62,007 nt of DNA from Candidatus Petromonas tenebris (GTDB lineage Bacteria > Bacillota > Clostridia > Peptostreptococcales > Caminicellaceae): assembly GCA_014236755.1 (NCBI GenBank), contig JACCKY010000034.1, positions 1 through 62,007 of the forward strand, written 5' to 3'. Both the position numbers and the translations under genes were made by a program. This document shows positions 1 through 9,027 of the stretch, piece after piece; positions within the stretch are counted from its first letter, which is position 1, and every line of letters begins with the position of its first letter. The notes beneath the pieces were generated by a model. That model ran no database searches and was not told the DNA's origin. It saw nothing but the letters and a program-made list of their open reading frames with translations.

Positions 1-1535
1 TATTCCCATTCAATAGTTGAAGGAGGTTTACTGGTTATGTCATAAACTATTCTGTTTACTCCATCTACTTCATTTACTATTCTGTTTGAAATCTTTTCAA
101 GTACATCATAGGGTATTCTAGCCCAATCGGAGGTCATACCGTCGGTACTTGTAACTGCTCTTATTCCTACTGTATGGGCATAGGTCCTCTCGTCTCCCAT
201 AACTCCTACGCTTCTGATGTTAGGTAATACTGTAAAATATTGCCATATATCGCGGTCTAGTCCTGCCCTTCTAATCTCTTCTCGTAAAATAGCATCGGAC
301 TCTCTTACTATCCTAAGTTTCTCTTCTGTTATTTCGCCAAGAACTCTAATGGCCAGTCCTGGTCCCGGGAAAGGTTGTCTCCAAACTACTTCCTCCGGCA
401 TACCTAGCTCTTCTCCAACTTTTCTGACTTCATCCTTAAAAAGCTGTCTTAGAGGTTCTATAAGGTCAAACTCCATATCTTCTGGTAATCCTCCAACATT
501 ATGATGACTCTTTATTACTGCAGCTTCATCAGTACCACTTTCTATAACGTCAGGATAAATGGTTCCCTGCAATAGATAGTCCACTTTACCTAGCTTTTTG
601 GCCTCTTCTTCAAATACTCTTATAAATTCTTCTCCTATTATTTTTCTCTTTTCTTCCGGGTCCGTTACTCCCTTTAATCTGCTCAGAAATCTTTCTCCGG
701 CATTTACTCTAATAAGGTTCATATTGAACTTTTCACTAAAAAATTTCTCTACCTGGTCACCCTCGTCCTTTCTTAAAAGACCATGATCAACAAATATACA
801 GGTGAGCTGGTCTCCGATAGCTCTATGAACCAGAACGGAAGCAACTGAAGAGTCTACTCCACCGGACAGACCGCAAAGAACTTTTTTATCTCCAACCTTT
901 TCCTTTATTTCTGCTACTGTTTTTTCTACAAAGTTATGCATAGTCCAGTTTCCTGAACATCCGCATATCTCATAAAGAAAGTTCTGTATAAACTGCCTTC
1001 CAAAGGGGGTATGCTCTACCTCGGGATGAAACTGTACTGCATACAACTTCTTTCCAATATTTTCCATAGCTGCTACGGGACAGTTGTCGGTGGAAGCAGT
1101 TACATTGAATCCTTCTGGCGCTTCTTCTATAAAATCCGTATGACTCATCCAACACACAGACTGATTCTTTATGTCTTTAAAGATGTCTTTACCGCTTTCT
1201 ATGTTAAGCTTTACCTTTCCATACTCCCTTGAAGGCGCCCTATTAACCTTTCCATCAAACATCTTAGCCATTAATTGCCCACCATAACATATACCTAAAA
1301 TCGGTATGTCAAGTTCAAATATTTCCTTTGATATAGTGGGTGCATCTTCTGCATATACACTAGCCGGACCTCCGGTAAATATGATACCCTTTGGATTCTT
1401 CTCCTTGATTTTCTCTACTGGATATCTATAAGGCACTATTTCACAGTATACATTTGCTTCTCTGACTCTCCTGGCAATCAGTTGGTTATATTGTCCTCCG
1501 AAATCTACTATCAGTACTAATTCCTTCGCCTCCAT
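1..1535 (-). CDS. guaA: GMP synthase (glutamine-hydrolysing), cut within its stop codon
   Basis: Converts XMP to GMP using glutamine and ATP, the last step of de novo GMP synthesis in the cytoplasm. Reading the minus strand from an ATG with the SD AGGAGG gives 511 codons ending IEWE, the usual GuaA C-terminus; the last base of the stop codon lies outside the window. The N-terminal class I amidotransferase domain shows the oxyanion segment FTGGPASVY (about 53-61), the nucleophile in GICYGGQ (Cys about 83) and the His-Glu pair in QFHPEVEHT. The ATP pyrophosphatase domain starts with the P-loop GLSGGVDSS (about 222). The C-terminal dimerisation domain is complete. guaB ends 36 nt upstream, so the two form one guanine operon, probably under the riboswitch ahead of guaB. 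Length is normal for the family. Confidence 0.97.
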   Translation of the reverse strand, partial: MEAKELVLIVDFGGQYNQLIARRVREANVYCEIVPYRYPVEKIKEKNPKGIIFTGGPASVYAEDAPTISKEIFELDIPILGICYGGQLMAKMFDGKVNRAPSREYGKVKLNIESGKDIFKDIKNQSVCWMSHTDFIEEAPEGFNVTASTDNCPVAAMENIGKKLYAVQFHPEVEHTPFGRQFIQNFLYEICGCSGNWTMHNFVEKTVAEIKEKVGDKKVLCGLSGGVDSSVASVLVHRAIGDQLTCIFVDHGLLRKDEGDQVEKFFSEKFNMNLIRVNAGERFLSRLKGVTDPEEKRKIIGEEFIRVFEEEAKKLGKVDYLLQGTIYPDVIESGTDEAAVIKSHHNVGGLPEDMEFDLIEPLRQLFKDEVRKVGEELGMPEEVVWRQPFPGPGLAIRVLGEITEEKLRIVRESDAILREEIRRAGLDRDIWQYFTVLPNIRSVGVMGDERTYAHTVGIRAVTSTDGMTSDWARIPYDVLEKISNRIVNEVDGVNRIVYDITSKPPSTIEWE

Positions 1536-1571
1536 GTCGACCTCCTCTTTCTGTTTTTGACCTTTAGTTTT

Positions 1572-3056
<1,485 letters not shown>

Positions 3057-3069
3057 TTATATTTCAAGA

Positions 3070-3270
3070 ACAAAGACGTCTTAGGCACTTTGTTAGTTCT
3101 TAGTTCTTAGCCCTTAGCTCTTGGCAAATCCAGGTCATTCTTTAGGGTCTTTCCTGTAGCTCGTCACCTGTCACCTATTTGTCATGAGCGGTCAGCCGTT
3201 AGCTGTTAGCCTTTTTAATATTTCACTGGTAAAAGTTTATAATTTCTTGCAAAAATATTGGAATTCCTTA
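3070..3270 (-). repeat. A+D repeat element in the guaB leader
   Basis: Family A element joined to module D. In the minus direction it reads module D (about 3185-3270), then heptamer-like blocks related to AGAGCTA and AACTAAG, then a weak hairpin at 3072-3092 just before the guaB SD. It sits between the guanine riboswitch and guaB, so it should be transcribed in the leader. Confidence 0.85.
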
Positions 3271-3278
3271 ACAATAGC

Positions 3279-3330
3279 TAAAGGTCTGCATAGTAATTCC
3301 AACTGAGTGAAATTATTATACAGACCTTTA
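3279..3330. promoter_or_regulatory. 52-nt inverted repeat in the guaB leader
   Basis: Arms TAAAGGTCTG and CAGACCTTTA are perfect complements, and the inner sequence also pairs (AGTAATT with AATTATT). No U-tract follows on the minus strand, so it is not a standard terminator. It may be part of the expression platform or the boundary of the D module, which in other copies begins just after a hairpin. Confidence 0.5.
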
Positions 3331-3344
3331 TCCCTTCAAAAAAA

Positions 3345-3445
3345 GAGTATGATATTTAAATCTATAAAATATGTGACTTAAAATAGGCTAGGGGAGCCCT
3401 GTAGCCCGACAAATATAATTTTAAAGTCACAAATGCAGATTTAAA
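3345..3445 (-). terminator. Expression-platform hairpin after the guanine riboswitch
   Basis: On the minus strand TTTAAATCT and GTGACTTTAAAAT pair with ATTTTAAGTCAC and AGATTTAAA, closing on an inner GGCTA/TAGCC stem. A run of seven U follows about ten nt later. A long terminator-like stem directly downstream of the aptamer suggests control by transcription attenuation. Confidence 0.6.
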
Positions 3446-3459
3446 GTCTATAATAACTT

Positions 3460-3530
3460 CACCCATAGTCAGGTAATTTACGGTCACCTGGTAGAGACAT
3501 CCAGACCTTATTACTGGATTTATATGAGTG
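3460..3530 (-). promoter_or_regulatory. Guanine (purine) riboswitch aptamer upstream of guaB
   Basis: The minus strand matches the purine aptamer closely. P1 is CACTCATATAA paired with TGGGTG. P2 is ATCCAG/CTGGAT. J2/3 is TCTCTACC. P3 is CAGGT paired with ACCTG around the loop CCGTAAAT, and the J3/1 core is GACTATGGG. The specificity base is C (GACTATG), which in this family means guanine rather than adenine. It should shut off guaB-guaA when guanine is plentiful. Confidence 0.93.
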
Positions 3531-3687
3531 CTTAAACTTTTTTTATTTTTATATAAACTATCAAATTTAAAGACTGTTGTCAATACAATTAATAAAAGTT
3601 AATATTTTCAAAAAATAAGATAGTCCTGTTGTAATTATATTATAAAACCAAAACAAGACTATCATCAGTTTAAAATCTTTCACTATT

Positions 3688-3855
3688 CTATTCTTCTTTA
3701 TCTTCCTGGGAAGCAAGAGCGCCAGGGTCTTCTCCCATAGAGACATGGGGATCCTGCATACTAGTCAGAGGGCTATAGCTAGCCGTATTATTCCTTTTAG
3801 CTTTTCCATTTCTATTACCTCTAAACATCTCAAATAAATTATCCAAAAATCCCAT
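3688..3855 (-). CDS. Small hypothetical protein, 55 aa
   Basis: A short gene with a strong SD (AGGAGG, 7 nt before the ATG). The product begins MGFLDNLFEMFRGNRNGKAK, a short amphipathic start followed by a basic patch, and ends in an acidic, probably disordered tail (QEDKEE). No signal peptide, membrane segment or known domain is visible. It is divergent from the coat-protein genes, and an A-element hairpin lies just upstream of its SD. I do not recognise a family. A sporulation role is only a guess from its neighbours. Confidence 0.7.
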   Translation of the reverse strand: MGFLDNLFEMFRGNRNGKAKRNNTASYSPLTSMQDPHVSMGEDPGALASQEDKEE

Positions 3856-3877
3856 TAGTACACCTCCTCTCCTAAAC

Positions 3878-3960
3878 CAAAGCGTCTTCGACGCATTTGT
3901 TAGCTCTCAGCTCTTAGCTCTTGGTAAATCCAGGTCATTCTTTAGGGTCTTTCCTGTTTA
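3878..3960 (-). repeat. Short A element upstream of the 55-aa gene
   Basis: Hairpin AAAGCGTC-TTC-GACGC followed on the plus strand by heptamer blocks (TTAGCTC, TCAGCTC) and the conserved TCATTCTTTAGGGTC segment. It lies in the promoter region between divergent genes. Confidence 0.8.
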
Positions 3961-4073
3961 CCCATTTAATTTTATACTCTTCATGAATTTACAAGCTATA
4001 TTAAGTCCAACATGTCAAATAATAATCTATATAGTTAATAGTTCGTAAAACAAAGGAGGTCGAAACCGCTCTT

Positions 4074-4280
4074 ATGAATTCAACAAGATTTGATGCCCCC
4101 AATCTAAAGATACTAGAAGAACAGTTGTCCTACGAGTCTATGATGAATAAAAAGTATAATCAGTATGCAGGTTTATGCAAAGATGCCCAGCTAAAAAATC
4201 TATGCTGTGAAGCAGCAAAAAAGCATAAGGAAAATTATAAAGCTTTACTCAGCATTTTAAACTCTTATCAATATCAATAG
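4074..4280 (+). CDS. Small coat-associated protein, CotF partner (pair 1)
   Basis: A 68-residue helical protein with SD AAAGGAGGT. Its heptad-like pattern, and the block Q-Y-A-x-x-C-x-D-A-Q-L-K, match the partner in pair 2 (Y-A-A-R-C-Q-D-S-Q-I-K), so the two are paralogues. It lies 52 nt ahead of a CotF-domain gene. Families like this are found beside spore coat F genes in Clostridia and are thought to be spore coat or outer-layer components made in the mother cell. It carries three Cys residues, two of them adjacent (LCCEAA), which could allow cross-linking. The function is inferred from context. Confidence 0.75.
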   Translation: MNSTRFDAPNLKILEEQLSYESMMNKKYNQYAGLCKDAQLKNLCCEAAKKHKENYKALLSILNSYQYQ

Positions 4281-4332
4281 TATTTCTAAATTTTGAGAAT
4301 TAATTCATAAAAGTGCTAAGGAGGCAAGACAT

Positions 4333-4623
4333 ATGGCAAATCTCATGCCCAATCGGACAGTATTTTCAGAAAGGGAAATAATGAATGACCTTTTAATGTC
4401 AGAAAAACAGATTGCTTCAGCATATAGTACAGGTATAATTGAATCAACCTGTCCTAACCTGAGGAAAACCTTAACCATGTGTCTCGATAATGCCCAAAAG
4501 TGTCAATACAATGTTTTTAGTGCAACGAAACAGCGAGGATGGTATCAGGTTAAAGAAGCAAACTTTAAGGATATCCAAAATGCCCAAACCAAATACTCAA
4601 AAATTTTAAATCAGTTATATTAA
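4333..4623 (+). CDS. Spore coat protein, CotF family (pair 1)
   Basis: A 96-residue Coat_F-type protein. The ferritin-like helical pattern is visible: SEREIMNDLLMSEKQIASAY, then a second helix (LRKTLTMCLDNAQKCQYNVF) and the GWYQVKEA segment that parallels GYYTTAQN in the pair 2 protein. The SD AAGGAGG precedes the ATG. It ends just before an intrinsic terminator, so 4074-4623 is a two-gene unit. Expected site is the spore coat. It is more diverged than the pair 2 copy. Confidence 0.85.
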   Translation: MANLMPNRTVFSEREIMNDLLMSEKQIASAYSTGIIESTCPNLRKTLTMCLDNAQKCQYNVFSATKQRGWYQVKEANFKDIQNAQTKYSKILNQLY

Positions 4624-4624
4624 T

Positions 4625-4650
4625 ATATAACCAGCCTTTGCTGGTTATAT
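4625..4650 (+). terminator. Terminator after coat pair 1
   Basis: Perfect 11-bp stem ATATAACCAGC-cttt-GCTGGTTATAT followed by the T-rich GTTTGTATTT. Confidence 0.85.
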
Positions 4651-4731
4651 GTTTGTATTTAGGATATATTTAAATCAAGTCTTGTTTTTGGAATAATATA
4701 ATCTATTTCACTTTGTATATTTATCTTTTCA

Positions 4732-4756
4732 TTAACACACAATAAATATGTGTTAA
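4732..4756. promoter_or_regulatory. Dyad TTAACACA-N9-TGTGTTAA ahead of coat pair 2
   Basis: An 8-bp perfect inverted repeat with a 9-nt spacer, 37 nt before the start codon at 4794. The size and spacing fit a dimeric repressor or activator site. I cannot assign the protein. Confidence 0.4.
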
Positions 4757-4793
4757 ACCACAACAAAACAAAATGAGAAAGGAGAAAACCTTC

Positions 4794-5000
4794 ATGGCTA
4801 ACTTAAACCAAATTAATTTAAGCAATATTAATCAGATGGAGCTACAAAACCTAAGACATATTATTGATAGTCACAAAACTATGGCTGCCAAACTTAATGA
4901 TTATGCTGCAAGATGTCAGGACAGTCAAATTAAACAAATGTTCCAACAGGCTGCACAGTCAGCTCAAACTACTGCACAACAGTTAACTAATAAATTATAG
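4794..5000 (+). CDS. Small coat-associated protein, CotF partner (pair 2)
   Basis: A 68-residue helical, Gln- and Asn-rich protein (NLNQINLSNINQMELQNLRH). The start is placed at the ATG giving MANLNQ, which has GAAAGGAG upstream; an ATG seven codons earlier overlaps that SD. It is paralogous to the 4074 gene and is followed 44 nt later by a CotF-domain gene, repeating the two-gene arrangement. Probably a spore coat or outer-layer component; function inferred. Confidence 0.78.
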   Translation: MANLNQINLSNINQMELQNLRHIIDSHKTMAAKLNDYAARCQDSQIKQMFQQAAQSAQTTAQQLTNKL

Positions 5001-5044
5001 GTTCCACAAATAATAATAATAATAATATAATGGAGGTATATAAT

Positions 5045-5338
5045 ATGGGTATGCAAGAAAGAGATATGGTAAATGATGTTCTTTCTATGACTAAGGCCAG
5101 TATGTCAGATTATACTAAAGCCATTGGAGAATGTAGCAATACAAGCTTAAGAAATGCTCTTACTCAGCTTAGAGGAGAAGCTGAACAATTCCAAAATCAG
5201 TTAGCTCAAATAGCTACTCAAAAAGGATATTATACAACAGCACAAAATGTAACTCCCCAGGACAGACAACAGGTTAAATCACAGCTTTCTCAAGGTATGA
5301 CTGGACAACAAGGTACAATGGGCAGACAGATGAAATAG
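5045..5338 (+). CDS. Spore coat protein, CotF family (pair 2)
   Basis: A 97-residue Coat_F protein with the family pattern QERDMVNDVLSMTKASMSDY, TKAIGECSNTSLRNALTQLR and QKGYYTTAQNVTPQD, ending in a Gln/Gly-rich tail (MTGQQGTMGRQMK). The start is the ATG giving MGMQERD, because the SD GGAGGT overlaps the earlier in-frame ATG. It is convergent with the epimerase operon and ends before a bidirectional terminator. Likely made in the mother cell and placed in the spore coat. Confidence 0.88.
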   Translation: MGMQERDMVNDVLSMTKASMSDYTKAIGECSNTSLRNALTQLRGEAEQFQNQLAQIATQKGYYTTAQNVTPQDRQQVKSQLSQGMTGQQGTMGRQMK

Positions 5339-5352
5339 CTCAGAGATTTTTT

Positions 5353-5380
5353 AGGACTCCATATGTACGGAGTCCTTATT
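5353..5380. terminator. Bidirectional terminator between coat genes and epimerase
   Basis: Stem AGGACTCC-N8-GGAGTCCT, with T-rich flanks on both strands (TTTTTT on the left, TTATTAT on the right). Confidence 0.8.
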
Positions 5381-5387
5381 ATATATC

Positions 5388-6485
5388 TTAAAAACTTACA
5401 TTTAGGTACTCAATACCTTTGACCTCTTCAAATCCAAATCCAGGCTTATCCGATAAAGTAATTTCATATTTATCAAAATCTGCTCCTCCACGGACTAAAT
5501 CTTCTTTGCAAAGTATAGGAACATCTAAATCCACCTTCGTAATGATGGCTTTGGCAGCCGCCAAGTGGGCAGCAGCCGTAGCCCCTATGCTACTCTCCAT
5601 CATACTACCAATCATACACTCTATACCAGCTGTTTCCGCCATTGCTGCAATCTTTAGGGCGTTATATATTCCTCCAGTCTTCATAAGCTTCAGATTTAAA
5701 AGATCAGCAGCCCTCATATTGATTATTTCCATAGCATCTTTAGGAGAAAATACACTCTCATCGGCTAGAATAGGCAGATATACATTATCAGTCACAAATT
5801 TCAGTCCCTCAAAATCATGGGCCTTGACTGGCTGCTCGACTAACTCAATATTTATATCTAAATCTTCTAACTTTCTTATTATGCTTACAGCCTCCTTAGG
5901 CTTCCATCCCTGGTTGACATCCAATCTTAAAGCGATATCCCTTCCAACTGACTTACTAACGGCCTTAATTCTCTGCAAATCCTTTTTAGAATCTTTACCT
6001 ACCTTAATCTTTAGAGTCTTATATCCTGCTTCTACCGCCTCCAAGCTGTCCTTAACCATTTCATCGGGTTCATTTACGCTTATGGTAATATCGGATACTA
6101 AACTTTTTCTATATCCACCTAGCAATTTATATACTGGAGCGTTATAAAGCTGACCGTATAAATCATATAACGCAATGTCTACGGCTGCCTTTGCACTGGT
6201 GTTTTTGACCAAGCAGTTGTTTAGTTTTACCATAACTTCTTCAAAGTTTTCTATATCAAGTGAAACTATATTTTTCTTTATATACTCTATTCCTCCAACA
6301 ATTGCTCCCGTCGTATCTCCTGTTATGACTTCTGTCGGGGCTGCTGATCCATAGCCTATATTTCCGGTATCAGTCAAAACCTCTACTATAATGTTTTCAA
6401 CACTACTTACCGTCCTTAAAGCAGTCTTAAAAGGCTTTTTCAAGGATACCGATATCTTTCCGATTCTAATATCTTTAATCTTCAT
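5388..6485 (-). CDS. L-Ala-D/L-Glu (dipeptide) epimerase, enolase superfamily
   Basis: Epimerises dipeptides such as L-Ala-D-Glu released from peptidoglycan so they can be used as ordinary L-peptides. The 365-residue sequence has the mandelate-racemase-type N-cap (to about 125) and barrel. Visible catalytic features are LKIKVG (the K-x-K general base), metal ligands in LRLDVNQGW, ELVEQPV and LADESVF, and the opposing Lys in LNLKLMKTGG. The SD AAAGGAG supports the start. It is last in a run with an M20 peptidase and LD-carboxypeptidase, which fits murein tripeptide recycling. The exact dipeptide range cannot be read from sequence. Confidence 0.88.
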   Translation of the reverse strand: MKIKDIRIGKISVSLKKPFKTALRTVSSVENIIVEVLTDTGNIGYGSAAPTEVITGDTTGAIVGGIEYIKKNIVSLDIENFEEVMVKLNNCLVKNTSAKAAVDIALYDLYGQLYNAPVYKLLGGYRKSLVSDITISVNEPDEMVKDSLEAVEAGYKTLKIKVGKDSKKDLQRIKAVSKSVGRDIALRLDVNQGWKPKEAVSIIRKLEDLDINIELVEQPVKAHDFEGLKFVTDNVYLPILADESVFSPKDAMEIINMRAADLLNLKLMKTGGIYNALKIAAMAETAGIECMIGSMMESSIGATAAAHLAAAKAIITKVDLDVPILCKEDLVRGGADFDKYEITLSDKPGFGFEEVKGIEYLNVSF

Positions 6486-6611
6486 TATTTAACCACTCCT
6501 TTCCAAAACTATACCTACATCGTGGCTTAGTCTTTCTCTCATTTGAATATAGAAACAGGACTTCAGAGGAGCAAGAAGGATTATCATAGCTTAAATCACA
6601 TATGCGTATTC

Positions 6612-7808
6612 CTATAAAAGATTTTCCTGGAGAATGCTAAGTACATTTTGAACCTGAAGTGCAACCCCTATAGCCAAACAATCCTCATCTATATCGAACA
6701 GACAATGGTGTCCATCATGGATAATTCCCTTTTCAACGTTTCCACACCCTAGTCTAAAATAGGCACCAGGAGCCTTTTCCAAAAAATATGCAAAATCTTC
6801 GGCTCCTAAACTGGCCTCCTTAATTATTCTCACCTTATCTTTGCCTAAAATTTCCTCGCCGTTTCTCTTTACCAATTCTACCATGTTGTCGTCATTTATA
6901 AGAGAGGTATAGCCTTGCTCTATAAATACTTCTCCCTTCCCACCCATGGATTCACTTACATTGTATACTATTCTTTTAATCTTCTCTAAAACCCTATCCC
7001 TCGTCTCAGGAGTAAGGGTTCTAACTGTACCTATTATTTCTATTTTATTTGCAATTATATTACCTCTTTGTCCTCCATGGATTCTTCCAAGGGTCACCAC
7101 AGCAGAATCTCTAGGATCAATGTTCCTGCTTACAATAGACTGTAGTGCTACTACCACATGACTTGCTATAAGTAGTGCATCAACACCTGAATGCGGATAG
7201 GCTCCATGGGTGCTTTCCCCATGTATTACTATCTTTATGCCGTCGGCAGATGCATTCATCTTGCCGAATTTGACCCCAATTTCTCCCACTGGGATTTCAG
7301 GGGCAACATGAAGTCCAAACACTGCATCTACCACTGGATTTTCCATTATCCCTTCTTCGATCATTGGTTTAGCGCCTCCCACGGATTCCTCCGCCGGCTG
7401 AAATATAAGCTTTACGTTACCCTTTAGATTATCCCTCATACCACTTAAAACCTTTGCAGTCCCTAAAAGTATAGCCATATGGGCATCGTGCCCGCAGGCA
7501 TGCATCTTACCTTCTTTAGTAGACCTATATTCGACTTCTTTTTTATCTTCTATGGGAAGGGCATCCATATCAGCCCTCAGGGCTACTGTCTTTCCTTCTT
7601 CCTTCCCTCGTATGATTCCCAGTATGCCAGTCTTTGCTATCCCTTTCTTGTATTCTATCCCCATTTTTTCCAAGTACTCAGTTATTTTTTCACCTGTTCT
7701 AAATTCCTCCATACCGAGTTCAGGATTTTTATGAAAATCTCTCCTTACTCCTATTACCCATTCCTTTATTTCTTCTGCCAGAGTTAATATATGTACTTTT
7801 TTATCCAT
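6612..7808 (-). CDS. M20 family amidohydrolase / metallopeptidase
   Basis: A 398-residue zinc or manganese hydrolase of the hippurate hydrolase/aminoacylase group. Metal ligands and catalytic residues are visible in ALRADMDALPIED, HACGHDAHMA and FQPAEES; the dimerisation domain lies at about 185-300 and GAEDFAYF near the C-terminus supplies the last ligand. Family members remove N-acyl groups or cleave dipeptides. Its ATG overlaps the upstream LD-carboxypeptidase stop by one base (TAATG), showing translational coupling. In this operon it may cleave a murein-derived peptide, but an unrelated N-acyl amino acid substrate is possible. Confidence 0.9.
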   Translation of the reverse strand: MDKKVHILTLAEEIKEWVIGVRRDFHKNPELGMEEFRTGEKITEYLEKMGIEYKKGIAKTGILGIIRGKEEGKTVALRADMDALPIEDKKEVEYRSTKEGKMHACGHDAHMAILLGTAKVLSGMRDNLKGNVKLIFQPAEESVGGAKPMIEEGIMENPVVDAVFGLHVAPEIPVGEIGVKFGKMNASADGIKIVIHGESTHGAYPHSGVDALLIASHVVVALQSIVSRNIDPRDSAVVTLGRIHGGQRGNIIANKIEIIGTVRTLTPETRDRVLEKIKRIVYNVSESMGGKGEVFIEQGYTSLINDDNMVELVKRNGEEILGKDKVRIIKEASLGAEDFAYFLEKAPGAYFRLGCGNVEKGIIHDGHHCLFDIDEDCLAIGVALQVQNVLSILQENLL

Positions 7809-8737
7809 TATAAAACAGCACTCTCCTTCAATACGAGTTTTTTCTTATTAGCATCCATAAGAGCATTTACTCCCAGAGGCAATGTCATCATAGGACTGCA
7901 GTGGCCTGCCTTAACATTATAGATAGTAGGCTTTTTTAAGGGTAAAATTATATCTTTAAATACCTCCATTAACGTAAGGCTTCTTTCGGGTTTCTCAGGA
8001 GTGCAGTCATTCCAATCTCCTAGTATTATACCCTTTGCCTCTTGAAGCTTTCCCCCATGATAAAGCTGAGTAAGGAGTCTGTCTATCCTATATACCTCCT
8101 CCCCTATATCTTCTAGAAAAAGTAGTTTGCCCTTGGTATCTATTTCATAGGGAGTACCGAGACAGGAACATATCATTGCCAGATTGCCCCCCACTATCTG
8201 ACCCTCAGCCTTTCCTTCATAAAGACATTTTATTTCCTCATCCTTAGGATTATATACTTTAATTACTTCTTGCCCGGTAATTAAATTCATAAGAGATATT
8301 TCAGTGAAATCATCCATACCATCTGCTATCTCAGAGGTCACCATAGGGCCATGAAACGTCACCAGCTTGCAAATCTGATTGAAAACTACATGAGTAGTAG
8401 TTATATCACTATATCCTACGTAGACCTTTGGATTATTTTTTACAATATTGTAGTCAATTTTATCTAATATCCTGGGAGTTCCATATCCTCCCCTCAGACA
8501 AATGATGCCGTCTACTTCCTTGTCAGCAAACATGGCATTTATATCTCTTGCCCTGAGGTCATCTTCTCCAGCTAGATACCCATATCTTTTATAACAACTT
8601 TCTCCCATCTTTACCTTAAAACCCATCTCCTCCAGAACTTTTTTCCCCTTCTCTATCTTTTCTTCTTCGTAGGAGGGACTGGAAGGAGCTATAACTCCGA
8701 TAGTATCCCCACGCTTTAATCGTTTCGGCTTTATCAA
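7808..8737 (-). CDS. LD-carboxypeptidase (peptidase S66, LdcA/MccF-like)
   Basis: Removes the terminal D-Ala from murein tetrapeptides (L,D bond) during cell-wall recycling. The 309-residue form starts with the family motif KPKRLKRGDTIGVIAPSSP. The nucleophile Ser sits in the GYSDIT region after CLRGGYGTPRILD, and the Glu and His of the Ser-Glu-His triad lie in the C-terminal half (near KAGHCSPM). I chose the TTG at 8737 because GGGAGGGG precedes it by 5 nt; a GTG twelve codons upstream has no SD. First gene of the three-gene recycling run. Cytoplasmic, since no signal peptide is present. Confidence 0.88.
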   Translation of the reverse strand: MIKPKRLKRGDTIGVIAPSSPSYEEEKIEKGKKVLEEMGFKVKMGESCYKRYGYLAGEDDLRARDINAMFADKEVDGIICLRGGYGTPRILDKIDYNIVKNNPKVYVGYSDITTTHVVFNQICKLVTFHGPMVTSEIADGMDDFTEISLMNLITGQEVIKVYNPKDEEIKCLYEGKAEGQIVGGNLAMICSCLGTPYEIDTKGKLLFLEDIGEEVYRIDRLLTQLYHGGKLQEAKGIILGDWNDCTPEKPERSLTLMEVFKDIILPLKKPTIYNVKAGHCSPMMTLPLGVNALMDANKKKLVLKESAVL

Positions 8738-8805
8738 TCTAAACCCCTCCCAATATATGGAACTTATAGACACTAGCTTAACCCATAATATTCTAATAAA
8801 TGCAC

Positions 8806-8876
8806 AAAAGCGTCTTATGACGCTTTGTTAGTTCGTAGTTAGTAGTTGGTAGCTCTTAATTAGATCTTAGTAAATT
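8806..8876 (-). repeat. A element upstream of the LD-carboxypeptidase
   Basis: Hairpin AAAGCGTC-TTAT-GACGCTTT followed on the plus strand by heptamers GTTAGTT CGTAGTT AGTAGTT GGTAGCT. In the minus direction it lies downstream of lysA. Confidence 0.8.
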
Positions 8877-8894
8877 TAGGCATTTACTATTTAT

Positions 8895-9027
8895 CTAAGA
8901 TTCAATTTATATTAATTTAGGGATTTTGAAGCATTTGTTGCTACTTCTGTCTTCTTATTCATTATTTCTTTTATCCTATCTACTATTTCCTTTCTCTATA
9001 TCCCGTCACCTGTCACTTTTTACCCTT
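8895..9027 (-). repeat. Partial C element and heptamer tract after lysA
   Basis: 8895-8957 resembles the left arm of the C palindrome (AAGATTCAATTTATATTA, then GATTTTGAAGCATTTGTTGCT). Next to the lysA stop, the minus strand reads AGTGACAGGTGACGGG, the GGTGAC-type heptamer tract seen after many genes here. Confidence 0.7.

Noticed and set aside
3362-3583. A 73-codon open frame on the minus strand
   Set aside because: It overlaps the guanine riboswitch and its hairpin; the sequence is explained by RNA structure and there is no SD.
5419-6147. Long open frame opposite the epimerase gene
   Set aside because: It is a shadow frame of a well-supported enzyme gene; the translation is Ser/Leu-rich with no domain.
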